A stretch of 64,000 nt of DNA from assembly GCF_023856365.1 (NCBI RefSeq), contig NC_064537.1, positions 4,685,732-4,749,731 of the forward strand, written 5' to 3'. Below, piece by piece: positions 11,945-23,869 of the stretch; within the stretch, counting starts at the first letter, position 1; the number at the start of each line of letters is the position of its first letter. The stretch is from Brienomyrus brachyistius. Taxonomy: Eukaryota > Chordata > Actinopteri > Osteoglossiformes > Mormyridae. Position numbers and translations under genes: made by a program. The notes below the pieces were generated by a model. It did not search any database and was not told the origin of the DNA. It worked only from the letters and a program-made list of their open reading frames with translations.

Positions 11945-12337
11945 GGCTAGAGCAATATGTGCCGTACTAACGCTGCGTTATGGAGCTGCATCATGTTTGG
12001 GTATGCGGCAGATTGGAAAGGGTTAATTCTTCCTGCCCCGTGAGCGATTCACTGCCATGGCTCACGGCTGCTGAAGGATGGTCCTCCAGCTCTGACAGAG
12101 GCAGGGTGGTCAGTGCTGCAGGGCCAAACATGAATTATCTAACCCGCTGGGACCCAATAGCGGACTTTCCCAATGAGCCAATCGCAAACACACCCACCCA
12201 GCGTCAGAAATCGCTCCTGAGACAGGAAGCCGCATCATGATCCTCTGCAGGATATGACATCACCAACTGGCCCAAGCTTGGGCAGCTGGATCGACCTTCC
12301 TTAACGAAGGGCCTACATTGTTGAGAACCATCTATAT

Positions 12338-12530
12338 CAGGGGCGGCCAATTTTACCCAGAAAGGGCCGCTGTGTGTGCAGGTTTTCACTGCGACTCCCT
12401 AATTAAATTACTAATTAGAGGACTGATTGACTGAAGAGTCCTCACACCTGGGTTTGAACAGCTGACCTACAGGTTACCCCAAAAAGCCGCACACACACCG
12501 GCCCTTTGCGGATAAGATTGGCTACCAAAG
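12338..12530. mobile_element. hAT-type MITE with perfect 8-bp target-site duplication
   Basis: A 193-bp non-coding element beginning CAGGGGCGGCCAATTTTACC. Its right end is the approximate reverse complement (AGATTGGCTACCAAAG), and the inverted repeats extend inward through AAAGGGCCG. It is flanked on both sides by ATCTATAT (12330-12337 and 12531-12538), an exact 8-bp duplication diagnostic of hAT transposition. Confidence 0.88.
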
Positions 12531-12934
12531 ATCTATATGTTCTTCACAAGACCTTTTACTGGAAATGAATTTGGCGTTGACTTCATTTCACGAGGCCCAC
12601 AAACTCGGCTTCCCCAGTGATATGGCTTGGTTAGTTACACAGCTAATAAAATAGTCATCCACTGTCTCTGGTATACCATCCCATAATGGGCAGCGGAAAC
12701 ATTTTTAACAAGCAACAGATGGAAATATGTTGGGGCCTCGATGTGTCAATGGTTGATTTTGAGCAAGTAATAGTTATTAGTTTCTGCGTAAACACATGGT
12801 CCAGCTTCCACATCAGATTTTTACATTGAAAAAATTACATTTTTTATTTCCCATTGAATCATATTCCTCACTCCACTGTTGTGATTGTCTGCCACATTCC
12901 CCTCTAACCAATGTATTACCCATAAGACTTACTT

Positions 12935-13090
12935 ATGTAGTTCCCCAAGATGACATACTTTTTTGAGAGCAGGGTCAGTCAGTCCCTGTGGCATTTGGGG
13001 GTTAAGGGTCTTTGCTCTACCAACTATGGGATTTGAACCAACAACCTTCTGATCATAGACACAGTGGCCTAATACACTGAGCCACACCTC
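12935..13090 (-). mobile_element. tRNA-derived SINE, minus orientation
   Basis: On the minus strand the copy begins GGTGTGGCTCAGTGTATTAG (A-box half), continues to AAGGTTGTTGGTTCAAATCC (B-box), and then to a CCCTTAACCCCCAAATGCC body. This is the same tRNA-derived family as the copies at 15275, 36455, 39397 and 46035. Both internal Pol III promoter boxes are recognisable. Confidence 0.75.
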
Positions 13091-13109
13091 ATTCCTCAGC
13101 CTCAGACTA

Positions 13110-15270
13110 TTATGTCCAAAACCCAGGTACGAGTAAGTAGAGGGGCTCTTCGTCCCAGCTTGTCCCTCCCCCGAAAATACCACTCAATCCCCTGTTTCGC
13201 AAACGCTTTCACAAACAATCAAACGCTCAGAAAATCCTAGGTGGATTCTCTGCTTAATGGCCGCCTTCTGACTCATCGAGGCATCGACAGCCGGCCAATT
13301 GTCACAATGCAACATTTCCAAGATATAAACGAATGCCAGCAACAAGTTTTGCGAGTCGGAAATGGAGGAAGTCTCTCGAAAGCGGCGGGTTAGGGACATC
13401 GTCGGCGGCTCGAGTGTCGCGTGAAAGTGCTAAATATAATGGTCCCCTGCTCTGCGGGGGAGGGAGTGGCGGCGCGAGGGAAGAATATAGCTGCTACTCT
13501 TTGGTGGAGACCAATAAGGAAAACAGTCTGAATGAGGGCTCCAGAGGAGGTGGCAGACACTTCAGTGCTTGTCTGTACGAAGCGTTAAAGGAAATGACCC
13601 AAAATGGTGGTAGACGTAAAATGACAATGAACAGGAAGCTGTTTATCCATTTACCAAGTAAGGAACTGGACCCACCTGCAGCCATCTAACTGTAGCTTAC
13701 TAGCCTGGGAGTCCTGCACCAGATGGATGTTAGGTTTAGTGCTACTCAGGATGCAGGGTCTGTTTAATATTCTGTTATTCCCAGAGGGTCAGAATGCAGT
13801 CACTGCCCCCAAAATGTTCTGAACCAGGTGTGTGTGTGGGAGCGGGGTTTCCGATGATAAAATTTATCAACTGAGGGGGGGTTTCCTGTAGGTGTCTGCC
13901 CTTGGTCTGTGAGATGAACAGTACAGCAGCAATGCTTAATGAGTGTCTCTCAGCATCTCTGAATGACGAAATCCTGACTTGTGGTCAGTACTTCCCTTCC
14001 CTAGTCCTGCACTGTGACACCTCCATGCTACCTGTACCTGAAAAGATGGAAACTTATGAATCCGACACAATTCACCCTCCAACACCCCCCACTGCTTTAC
14101 TAGTCTGTGACATTTCTGTATGACAAACACCAGCCCACAGATATCAAAAGCTTGGGACCCCCTACTGTTGACTATCTTAGGCCGTATTTGAGTCATTTGT
14201 GTAAATGCATCTATAAAGATTGTAGTATGTGGCATTTAATGGCCCATACACTCACATTAATGGGGCTGGATGAAACAGACATCGTAGGGATTCTAGAACT
14301 TTCCGAGATGAAAGGTTCAATAGCTGGAGCGGGACGAAAAGGCCAAAGCAAATGTCATCTCCCACCTGCCTGGTTTCTTTGGAGTCGGAGCACGGGTGAA
14401 CACTTCATGCTGGGGTCACGTGCAGATGAACGTGGGGGGTGCTGTCAGGAGACCCCGTGATGGTGTCACGTGGAGAGGCACTGGTGTGGAGGTGCTCGCC
14501 AGGTACACGTGAGTCCCGGGTCCTACAGCTGCTTTGGGTCTTTGTTTCTACTGGGGACATTTTTGGGGCATGAAGGTACTTGCTCTTTGGTTCTGTCCTA
14601 CTCAGTTAAGGGGTCCTGCTCTACTCACTACGGCAGCCTATAAGGTCCATAAAGCATCTACCTGAGTGGTCTCTGCCTTTTTCATTATTTATTTGCATCC
14701 ACAGAATTCTCTCACATGCTTTCACACTGAGGTCCAGAATGTTCTACTTCTGAATTCAGTTCACCCTGCCAGGACCTGAACTCGGAAGCACGTAAAAATC
14801 ACGTGAAAAAGTGTGTCATTCCCTCCATTGCTCACACGCAATCCAACTTATTTCCATCTCCTCTCCCCTCGTCTCTCTCTCTCTGTCCACAGCTCGGACA
14901 GGGGCAGCCCAGACACCAGACACCCCTCAGGAGGCGATTAAGCACCAGGGCGAGGATCTGGGAGACGCATGAGGCATCATCAGCTGGTCTGAAGAGAAGC
15001 AGCCATCATGTCTGGACACAACCAACAATTTGTAGAAGCTCCAGGTCCCATGTGTGTCACGCCTCCTGTGGTCTCCTGAAGGTCACTCCTGTGGGACAGC
15101 AAGTGTGGCTTTCCACTCCTCAAATTGCACGGAGCCAATTCCTCACATCCGCCCATTCTTCTGGCCAACTCTGAAGAGCTGCAATGGTGACCTTCAACAG
15201 CAGGCAAGGTCATGACAGAGTATGAACAACTAAGAAGCGATTATAATGTTTTATATAACAGACATTTTTA
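13110..15270. other. gene-free flank with a cluster of CACGTG E-boxes
   Basis: No recognised gene. The CpG-containing stretch at about 13330-13500 holds a 118-codon plus-strand frame without a known domain. Four palindromic CACGTG motifs occur at 14417, 14467, 14506 and 14800. A pyrimidine tract ending in CCACAG at about 14891 looks like a splice acceptor, but no donor or upstream exon was identified. Confidence 0.4.
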
Positions 15271-15274
15271 TACA

Positions 15275-15450
15275 AGGTAGCATACATATTTGACAAAGCG
15301 GACTCAGACAGTCCCTGGAGTAACTGGGGCCTTAAGAGCCTTGTTCAAGCGCCCCATGGTGACATCACTCTGTTGACCCTGGGATTTGAACCAACAACCT
15401 TTCGATCACAGATGCAGAATTCTAACCCACTGAGTCACACACAGCTCTAG
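15275..15450 (-). mobile_element. tRNA-derived SINE, minus orientation
   Basis: The plus strand reads GGGATTTGAACCAACAACCT and CCACTGAGTCACAC, the reverse complements of the B-box and A-box halves of this family. The body (GAGCCTTGTTCAAG, CCCATGGTGACATCAC) is shared with the copy at 36455. Confidence 0.78.
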
Positions 15451-15459
15451 AGTAGGTCT

Positions 15460-17715
15460 TCCGTGGTGTCAGTCTTGCTGTGAACAGCTGTCAGCCTGTA
15501 TCCTCCTTTAGGTTGGCTTTTTGCAGAGGCAGTAAGCTGGGGGTGTCTCTTTAAGGGCCCCCTTTTGATGCTGTCCAACCGGCAAAATTTACTGAAGGGG
15601 ATCCCCTCAGATCAGGGAAATGCACCGTAGGGAAGCTCCCTGATTGGTCGGCCACCCCCCTTGAAAAGTATGTGCAAATCACGGCCTTTAGAAATGGCCC
15701 CAACTATTGTGACGCTTCATGTAAACATAGTCAGGCTGTTCTGTCTCTCTCCTTACCAGTGCTGCATTACAGGATGACTATTATCCATTAGCCATTTGTT
15801 TTTTTGAAGGCGTCTTTAAAGATGCCTGTACGGATATGGATGGCCGTAGCGCTTGTGAGGTGTCCCTGGCTCCGTCTCCCGTGTTCCGCTGTGTTGTTCA
15901 CACCGGCAGCGTTCGGGAATACACGGCTGGCTGTACACAAGCAGACGCAGCGAGACGCGATGTCAGTCACGCCAGCCGTCGTTGTGAAAGAGCACCGAAT
16001 GCAACCCCTGCCGTCCTGCGAGTCTGCGGAGGGTCATTCGCCCGCTCAGGAACCGAAAATGACGCGGGGAAGGTTTGGAGGGGGGGAGGTTGCTGTACAG
16101 GTTTATATATCAGTAACAAAAAACATCACTGTCATCGGCGTGGGACGCGCGGTTTTGTGAGCCCAGGACGAGATTTGTAACCATGTTCAGAGAGTGGGTC
16201 TGTGGAGAAGAGCAGGCTGAATTAATCAGGATGACAGTGATGATGAGGAGAATCTGGGGGAGTACACACAGCGGGCCACTGGTCCGGGGCTCCGGGCCAG
16301 AGCACAATCAGAACAGAGTGAACCTCCTGAGGGACTGGTGAGGTTTAGAGGCTGCACAGAACCACACCGCGGACAGAGCCCTGCTGCACATCACCGACCC
16401 CCCCTGCCGGATCAGTGGAAGCCCATGATGTCTCTACACTTGGTGGCTACTTAATTAGCTACACATAGCGAGTACTGGGTAGGACCCATTCAAGGGTGGA
16501 AGCCTTTCTGCACACTAAGGATGCCGTTACAGATTTTGGGCCCCGTGAAGACATATCATATTGGGCACCCAAGTCAGACCAAACCAATTACGTTCCACAT
16601 TTTTTAGGTCCCCTGTCTCTTGGGGCCATTGGATTCGTCCTAGCTCCCCCTACACCTTTAACAGTGCCCCTGCTGCACACCACTGGGACTGCAATCACAG
16701 CATGTTCAACATCACTTAGAACTGATCTGTGATGGTGGATGTGGAAAACTCGCTTATCTGGACCACAAAATGTGCTTTTGAAATCAGATGGCTAAGGGTG
16801 TAGATTTGGGTGTGGATGGCAGGGACGCGTCCCGACTGATCTCGTGGGAGTACCGTGTGTGTTTAGGGGGACCGGAGGGTTCGGGCTGGTTCCAATGCTG
16901 AAAACAAACCTAAACCCTTGATTGTAGCTGAGGCCAGTTCATGTGAGAATAGCTGCCCGATGTGACTTACTCCAAACAGTAAACGTCGCCGGCAGTGCTG
17001 CCGAGTGATTAACAGCAACGGGAAAAAACGTCAACTTTGTCTGCCTGCCACTGGAATAACGCAGTTTATCTGCTTGAGTTTGGAGGGCGTTTGTAATCGT
17101 CTGAACTCAAAAGAATCCAACAGTCAGTAATTAGTAGATAATAATTAATAGATAAAAATGACTACTTTAGACGTAGGAATTGTGTGGTCTTAGGTGTTTT
17201 CCGTGTAAATTGATGAGGGAGACGGGACTTAAAATGTGTGCATACTGTCAGAAACCTGTAACTGGAGACACGAAACGACAGAGGAAAGGAAACTGTGATC
17301 CTGATGCCGAGCAACAAGCGTCTATCGGCCGAGCTGAATGTACCCAAATGCGGCTTTAAGCCTGCAACATTTCCCTCCGTATCCTTCAGTTTTTCCAGAA
17401 CTGCCGTTATATGGCTTAAGTCCAACCCACATTTTATTGCATATTATTTACATGTTAATTATATGCTAATTACAGAAAAGCAAACTAAATTAGTCCCTTT
17501 TTCAAATTTAGTGAAATATATGAAAATATGCGCTAAAACAGAGTTCATCTATATGCACGATCCTTACAAAAAAAATTGCTGACTGTTAAATGAAAGGGTC
17601 GCTTGTAATGGGGTGGATTTGTTCGTTTGTATCTTGGTTACGGCGCCCGAATGTGGCACCGCCGCGAAGAAGATGAATTACTCCGAAATCGAAGATTGTC
17701 CCACGTATAGCATCG
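15460..17715. other. non-coding flank
   Basis: No gene recognised. The stretch at 16555-16690 belongs to the same dispersed repeat family as 2735-2880. Short overlapping open frames at 15800-16180 in a CpG-containing patch have no recognisable domain. Confidence 0.45.
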
Positions 17716-17720
17716 TGTTG

Positions 17721-17874
17721 TAGTTTCAACGTTGAATTATAGTCAGTGCTAAATTATCAGCGTTGAAACTGAATTGATTTTTGGTCAGATTTTCAATATT
17801 GAAAAACTGAAGTTGGCAAAACCTTGAGTTAATGTTGATATAAAGTGAAAGATGGAAGATCAACGTTGTTTCAA
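17721..17874. mobile_element. MITE-like palindromic repeat
   Basis: The left end TAGTTTCAACGTTGAATTA and the right end GATCAACGTTGTTTCAACC are imperfect inverted repeats enclosing an AT-rich body with TTCAATATTGAAAA. It resembles the non-autonomous DNA elements common in fish. The superfamily and target duplication are not evident. Confidence 0.5.
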
Positions 17875-18609
17875 CCTTTTTGTCTGATAAGGAATCAATG
17901 TCATTACAGCATAGACTATGTGTGCTATCTGGAGTGTTCTCTTTAGACAGATAATATTTTCAAGACTAACAGATGTCGTGACAGATCGCTGTGACCCTTT
18001 ATTTTTATGCTCCGATAATCCAGCCGCATGAACCTGCGCTGGACAGACAGCGATCATGTTATTGGGGACAGAGGGGGACAGAGCTGCCGCTCGCGCGACG
18101 TGGGGTGCAGCCTAGTCGCCGAGTCTCGTGCGTTAATCATATTGATAAATACGTAAATGAACACCCGCAATCTATATATTTACAGTTATTGCAAAAGGAA
18201 TAAGATGTACTGTGTTATTCATATAGGAAATTAACATGAATAAATAAACGGCAATGGTCTAAAGTAAACTATTTACGCAAAACCGCTGTAGGGTCACAGG
18301 GGTTTGATGGAAGAGTCGATGAAAAAGATTTTCAGTAATTAAATTATCAATCTTTATTCTCACTAAGGACCTACAGATACCAATTTGTAATGTGCTGTGG
18401 TAAGAGTAACCTGTTGGTTTACTGGTTGAGGCTTTCCGAAAACCGCACGAAGTATTAAATAAAGTATTTTATTTAAATTTGAATTATTTGAATCTTGCGC
18501 GCCTCTAAAAATTAAAGTACCTTAGTCTCAAGCGGTCAAGTGCAGAAATTTCATTTCAATCCCCGCTGGCACGAAAGGCACAAAAACGGAAACAACTGCA
18601 ATTTTAAAA

Positions 18610-19181
18610 CTTTGATTTCTCAAATGTTTATTGTACTTTCCCCCAAAAGTCAGCTTTGACATAGAAGAATAAATATACATTCACAATCAGATTTGTTCAT
18701 TTTGCAACAAACGTTCAAGTCATAATTTCTTATAAATATATATAGACCTATTTATGAACAAAATGTAAACAGTGTTGTCAACATTCTTACGGCGCTCCAC
18801 CGAGGAGACCCGCGTAAGCTTTCGGTAAAGGCGTATTTTATACGAGCACATTTTACAGCATGTTGTTGTTTGAATGGATCTCACTTGAATTGAAGCCACA
18901 TCACATCTTTTTTTAATATTTCATCGCTTTGAGTCCACAGATCAAAGCCGTTCTGTATATAAAAGACTCGCGAAGAGGACATGCGTTTCCCCGCCTCAGT
19001 AAACGGGGCAGTGGTGAGTGCTGCGCCCCGTTCCAAAGCCCGAGGCTCCTCCGTTCCTGCGCCTAAACATGGGACGGCTGGTGGCAGGTAAAGCGTCAGC
19101 GCCCGGCATCAATGTGCCATCATACGGCTGCGCGACTGTTTTTCCTCCAGCGTACTTTCTGCACGGATCTTGCCGGGTGCC
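18610..19181 (-). other. RASD1: RASD1 3' UTR (inferred)
   Basis: AT-rich sequence between the RASD1 stop codon and the candidate polyadenylation signal. Its extent is inferred from the signal, not from transcript data. Confidence 0.5.
18627..18632 (-). terminator. RASD1: RASD1 candidate polyadenylation signal (AATAAA)
   Basis: The plus-strand TTTATT is AATAAA on the gene strand. It lies about 550 bases after the stop codon and would give a 3' UTR of roughly 570 bases. Other AATAAA-like strings nearby mean the exact site is uncertain. Confidence 0.5.
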
Positions 19182-19708
19182 TTAGCTGATGACACACCTC
19201 TCCTTGTCCTTCCCCTGGCCGCCGCCGATCGCCTTCTCTTTAATGTACATCAAGTCACTGTGCACGCTGGGCCGCCTGGCGAAAGGTGCCAAGATGCCGT
19301 ACGCGTCCGAGTCCTTCAGCTTCTTGTTTTTGATGGACTTCCTGTGCAGCATGTCGCAGTACTGCACGGAGACCTTGCGGTGGAGGTCTGGGCTCATCTC
19401 GTTGGGCAGCTTGGCCAGCGTGAAGAGCGTCTGAAACATCTGGTCCACGTTAGTGTTGCGCTTGGCCGAAATCTCGAAGTAGGCGCACTGCTGGTCGCCC
19501 GCAAGCAGCTGCTCGATCTCCTCCCTCTGCACTTCTCGGTAAAACTCACGGTCGCCTTTGTTTCCGCAGATCACCAGCGGTACGTCCACGTTTTCCTTAG
19601 TTTTGTTTTTCAGGCAGGACTTGGTTTCGAAGATCTGCTGCTTCAGTCGCTGTACCTCCCGAAAGGAGTCCCTGTTGTCCAGACTGAACACCAGGATGAA
19701 GACATCAC
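19182..19708 (-). CDS. RASD1: RASD1 coding exon 2
   Basis: Begins after the acceptor CTTCACAG with GTGATGTC, completing Gly91 and continuing DVFILVFSLDNRDSF. It contains NKGD and ISAK and ends CVIS-TAA. Confidence 0.96.
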
Positions 19709-20170
19709 CTGTGAAGATACAAGATCATGATTAATAATGATGCTTCGGCTATTTTTATTGAGACTGGATGCATATTTCTGAAACTGTATACGGTAACCCT
19801 CGTGATATACGAATTGCAGTGGTGGCTGCTAACAGATGCGAAGTTAATCACTGTTTCTACCAAGTGCAGGTAGGAAAAAGTTCTGCAAAATGAATTTACC
19901 TGTAAGTATGGAGAGTCTCCTCATAGCAGGGAAGGGATGGTTTCCAGACGTGTCTAAAATGTCCAGCTGGTAAACGTCCCCTCTGATGCTATAGAATTTC
20001 CTATGAAAGTCTTCGATGGTCGGCGTGTACTGCTCGTCAAATCTGCCGTTCAGAAACCTCGAGATGATGGCCGTCTTGCCCACTTTGGTGGACCCCAGAA
20101 TGACCATCCTGTAACAGTTTTTGGCAGGTATGTCAAACTCGTTCTCCGACGGCGTCATTTTCTTAATCAT
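19182..20170 (-). CDS. RASD1: RASD1 (Dexras1), Ras-like small GTPase; join of 19900-20170 and 19182-19708
   Basis: Complete gene on the minus strand: 271 + 527 coding bases give 265 residues. The GTPase motifs are in order: P-loop GSTKVGKT (26-33), switch I YTPTIEDF with Thr51, DTSG (73-76), NKGD (140-143) and ISAK (171-173, I at 170). It then has the long RASD-type tail with APFARRPSVHSDLMYI and the CAAX box CVIS (262-265), which is farnesylated in the family. The tail and CVIS ending identify RASD1 rather than RASD2. The intron (19709-19899, 191 bp) has GT and AG ends and splits a Gly codon. I start at the ATG at 20170 (MIKKM). An in-frame GTG at 20185 extends the open frame, but no upstream ATG was found. 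RASD1 is known in mammals as a dexamethasone-inducible membrane-anchored GTPase that modulates G-protein and nitric-oxide signalling. Confidence 0.97.
19900..20170 (-). CDS. RASD1: RASD1 coding exon 1
   Basis: Encodes residues 1-90 and the first base of codon 91, including the P-loop, switch I and DTSG. The donor reads ACAG|GTAAAT on the gene strand. Confidence 0.95.
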
Positions 20171-20280
20171 GTTTGGCAGGGACACTGGCTCTGTTAGGAG
20201 TAAATGGGAGAAGTCGCACTGTCCGGAGCTGCTCCTGGCGCACTGCTGCTGATCTGACTCCTCCGCCGTGCAGGTCTGGC

Positions 20281-20287
20281 TATTTAA
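20281..20287 (-). promoter_or_regulatory. RASD1: RASD1 candidate TATA-like element
   Basis: The gene strand reads GCCGTTAAATAGCC about 115 bases upstream of the ATG. It is embedded in a CpG-rich patch (about 20200-20360) typical of a promoter. The start site would then fall near 20250. This is a motif match only. Confidence 0.4.
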
Positions 20288-20369
20288 CGGCGATCGGAAG
20301 CCCTCCTCCGAGGCGCGTCACCCGGCGCGCAGCGCTCCGCCGGCTCGGGGTTGGGGGAGAGTAACAGGT

Positions 20370-22650
20370 GCCGGCTTTTGCGTCAGGCGCATCGAAACAC
20401 GGAATATGAGAGCCGCACAACTATCATCGGGAACAGCTAAGAACAGGCAAGCCGGGGTAGAGAAGCCAAAGATAAACACTGGTTTCACGTCCTGTCTTAA
20501 CTCCGAGTTCAGCTCCGAGAACTGTCTGATTTTTTTAGACGCCATTGTAAACGTAATTTGCGTATATAGACAGACAACTAGGCTGCTTTGCCATGAAATT
20601 AATATAAAATAAACCTAAAATTCAAGGAACAATGTCAACACGTTCAGCGCAATTGGGGACACGCAAATAAACTGACTGACCCTCAATTTTAGCGCAGTCA
20701 TATAGACTAATAAAATGACAAATATGCTCCACTTTAAACTAATGTGTCGTTTTTGTGTAAAGGGATACGATTTATTTGATTAATGTATGTTTTATTGCCA
20801 CGGTTGTTATTGCAGGTATTGCACGTGCAAGTAGTTATCTCTGTGCAATATATGCAAGTGAGCTGGATAAAAAATAAACAGATCAAAACGTCCTGAAAAA
20901 ATATCGCAGCCGACAAGCTGACATGCGAACTGAACCCGGCGAGCAACACGCACCCCCCCCCCACCTTCCCCAGTCTACTGCGCCTCAAGGGGGCGCTAGT
21001 GTTCCGACGCTGGGCTCAAAGCGCGCATCCAAAGAGCGGCTTTCACGAGAAGCGTTTCTTTAGGAAGCTCACAACTGGCTTTTCTAACGTCTGCTCGCAC
21101 CAATAATTACAATCCATGCAATTTTGGCTAGAGGTGGTTTAAACGGTAGCCTACATCATTTATAGATTTCAAGTGACAACGTACTCTTATTTTATTCCGT
21201 CTTCTGCAACAAGTGCATTCTTCATAAGTCACGAATCAAATTCGCCTCGGACGCACTGTTATGTTTACTTATTAAAGATCACCAGCTGCTAATTTCTCAC
21301 CTTCATTTGTCAAGCTTCAGAAAGGCTCAGCACAAGCGCGACACATGGGGCGTCATACAGCAATACAAACAAATAATGGTTTTGCGGCAGCGCTCCGTTG
21401 TTTAATATATGTAAACCCCATTTCTCGGACGGAACATAACTAATCACGACCCCATCTATTGCATTAGAATAACATTTAAGGAGGCTTTGCCGTAATCCTC
21501 GTGTGTCTGCAGTGACCCTGCTTTCCTCTGTCCCGATCTGCACCTGGAAACATCGCGTGTCTCTGTCTAACTTTGCTTTTAATTCCGAGGTGATCAAAAC
21601 CACCGGCCGTCCTTAAAGTGTCTTTTATTTAAACTGCACCGTAACTATTGCTTTTAATGAGTGGACCCACGCACATAGAAAACAAATTGAACATGTAGCC
21701 CGTCCTGTATACATAAAAAAGTAGAAACACAGAAATGACGAATAAGATCGCTATGCACAACGAGGAAACGAGGCATTGTCAAGCTCTCATCTTTATAGAG
21801 GATCGAGGCTTGGGATGGTCGACAACACCGATTTTCTTTTCGATCCTATTACACTTCGATCCAAGGTTGGTTGGGAGGCCGATAAGAATTTATACCCGGT
21901 GGGGGGAGGGGATGCGCCGCCTTACCGATCAGTTCAGTTCCCTGGTGTCTAGGCCGCTATCCCTTATAGGTGAACCTTCCCGATTGTACTGCATGCCCTC
22001 TGTCCTATAATAATACAAACATTTCAATTACCAAGTGAAAATCGATATGTTAACGTTAGAATCGATTCTTAAAAGTATTCAGATCGAAATAATCCATATT
22101 TCTATATCGATCGCCACATGCCTAACACGGGATATTGTCTTTGAACTGACCTACAGTATGACCCGCGCTCTGAGACTGACGCAGTGCCTTACTTAAACAC
22201 ATAAGGTAATTATGCTGACCGCAGGCAGTGTGTATACCTTAAAATAAACACCCAAGGGACACACGTTCGGATGTAAATAGACCCATTTTACTTGCATATT
22301 ACATAGTGGGGCTTCGACATCTTGACAATAAACCATTTTAGTTTAAACATTTTAATTGTGCAGAGACATAAGAATAGACAAAGGAACTGCTCCTATATTA
22401 ATGAATATTGCATTTGAAAAAACTATTTACTAACCTGAACCAACTGGTAATTATTTTGTCCCATTTTGTGTTTCACCAAAACAGACATGAAAAGCAAGAA
22501 TTAAATATCAGTTCTGAGTGCCTGGCGGCTGGCTGTGAGCAGTTCAGAGCAGCGGGAGCCTGGAGGACCTGTCTGTGCAGGGGACACAGTACTGGTGAGC
22601 TCAGCACGGGAGACAGGCAGCTGCTCTGGACGCTGACTTAGTAAGCCTGT
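20370..22650. other. RASD1 upstream region, no gene recognised
   Basis: Largely unique-looking sequence. It includes CTCAAGGGGGCGCTAGT at about 20984, a partial CTCF-like match, and a stretch at about 21990-22130 with repeated ATCGAT/AATCGATT strings that may be an eroded DNA transposon end. No coding exon was found. Confidence 0.4.
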
Positions 22651-22662
22651 TTCACATCGTCT

Positions 22663-22677
22663 CCAACAGGGGGCGCC
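22663..22677 (+). promoter_or_regulatory. strong CTCF-like motif
   Basis: CCAACAGGGGGCGCC fits the CTCF core consensus CCASYAGRGGGCGCY at nearly every position. It lies between the RASD1 promoter and the PEMT 3' end, where an insulator would be plausible. Motif evidence only. Confidence 0.5.
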
Positions 22678-23546
22678 AGTGGTGACGCTTGCATGTAGGC
22701 TGCCACATGACCTTTGACTGGTACTGATGGGACATGTGCTTCTCCATGGTGGTGGTGAGCGGCTGGGGTCTGTATAATTTACTGGGTTTCGAGAAACGCA
22801 TGTTTGATCACATCCCCCAAGCCCATGGAACTATGGGAAAATCCGTTATGGTCATGAGCCGGACGTACGTTTTCCTGAGTCGTCTTTGGCTCCTAAGAGG
22901 GAGTTGCGTTGAGTTACGTTGAGTAAAACCCACAGTCATTGCAGAGTTTCGCGAGGATGGCAGGAAATCCAGACTGGACCCCAGCTATGCAAGCTATTAG
23001 GAAGTAAATGTGGGAGGGGGCTCGGACACAAAGTATCTCCCCCAGTCTAGGAACAGGCCAAAATGAATACATCCATTCACTGTCTGACACTGAGCACATG
23101 GTGTTCACTGGAGGTCCATAGCATCACTGGCGTCTGAGGCTGAATGCAGTTAGCACACTCTGGCTCTGTTCATCTTAGCTAAGACAGTCTGTGCCTTTCT
23201 TCACTCCTCCCTACCCTACCTTCAAATCCACCCCAGGAGGGGGGGAGCAGGTGGTCCCGTGGTCCGGTTTCATCTCAATAAGACAAGTGCAGGATGCTTT
23301 CTGCTGAGAAGCCCTCAGGATTTCCAAGATATGGCTTATAGCTAATGACCCCCCCAAACCTCGCAGTGCCCGGCTCATCCATCCGTATCCCTGGCGACAG
23401 CTGCTCTGGCAAACTGGAGCCCAATTTCCAGAATGTCAGGCTTACTCATGGGAAACACCCCTCCTTGATGCAGGCTTAATTAATTAACCCAGTTAAGGTT
23501 GCCCCGCCTCCTCTCAGGAAGGTGTGGCCTCTTTAAAGGGCCAGTG

Positions 23547-23738
23547 GTAGCACTTTACAATAAGGCTCCCCTTTGCCACTTATAAATGGTAGTAACTCAT
23601 TAATAAGAAGAAAACTGCGGTATAACCTGTTTATAATTGTCTAGTAATGATTTACAAAGTTTTACAACCTAATTAATAACCTGCTTATAAACCATTCATA
23701 ATTCCGTTATAAGCGTAGCCGTATTGTAAAATGGCAGC
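23547..23738. mobile_element. MITE-like element with TTTACAATA termini
   Basis: Left end GGTAGCACTTTACAATAAGG and right end CGTATTGTAAAATGGCAGC are inverted relative to each other. They enclose an AT-rich body with repeated TTATAA. The CACTTTACAATAAGG terminus is a very common fish repeat end. I see no transposase and no certain target duplication. Confidence 0.6.
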
Positions 23739-23759
23739 AGGCCAGTTTTGAGGGCTGAG

Positions 23760-23850
23760 TGCAGGTCAGCAGACTGAACCTCTGCACCTGCAGTTAGAAG
23801 GTCACCAGTTTGAGCCCAGCCTTGGCAGAATGGCCACAGGTCCATGCCCC
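23760..23850 (+). mobile_element. tRNA-derived SINE fragment
   Basis: Contains AGAAGGTCACCAGTTTGAGC, the B-box block of the local tRNA SINE family, followed by CCAGCCTTGGCAGAATGGCC. It is truncated after the tRNA-like half. Confidence 0.5.
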
Positions 23851-23869
23851 CCCCCTACCCCAGTTCCAA

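Noticed and set aside
13333..13689. 118-codon plus-strand frame in a CpG-containing patch
   Set aside because: No domain, no splice or promoter support, and a competing minus-strand frame overlaps it.
14890..14974. Possible terminal coding exon on plus (acceptor-like pyrimidine tract and CAG, then RTGAAQTPDTPQEAIKH and a stop)
   Set aside because: No matching upstream exon, no recognised protein family and no polyadenylation context. The tract may simply be a CT microsatellite.
19170..19730. 186-codon plus-strand frame
   Set aside because: It is antisense to RASD1 exon 2, whose minus-strand protein is a clear GTPase with all family motifs.
20171..20185. In-frame GTG at 20185 as the RASD1 start
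   Set aside because: GTG is a poor start in vertebrates. The ATG at 20170 gives MIKKM, matching the internal MIKKM of human RASD1.
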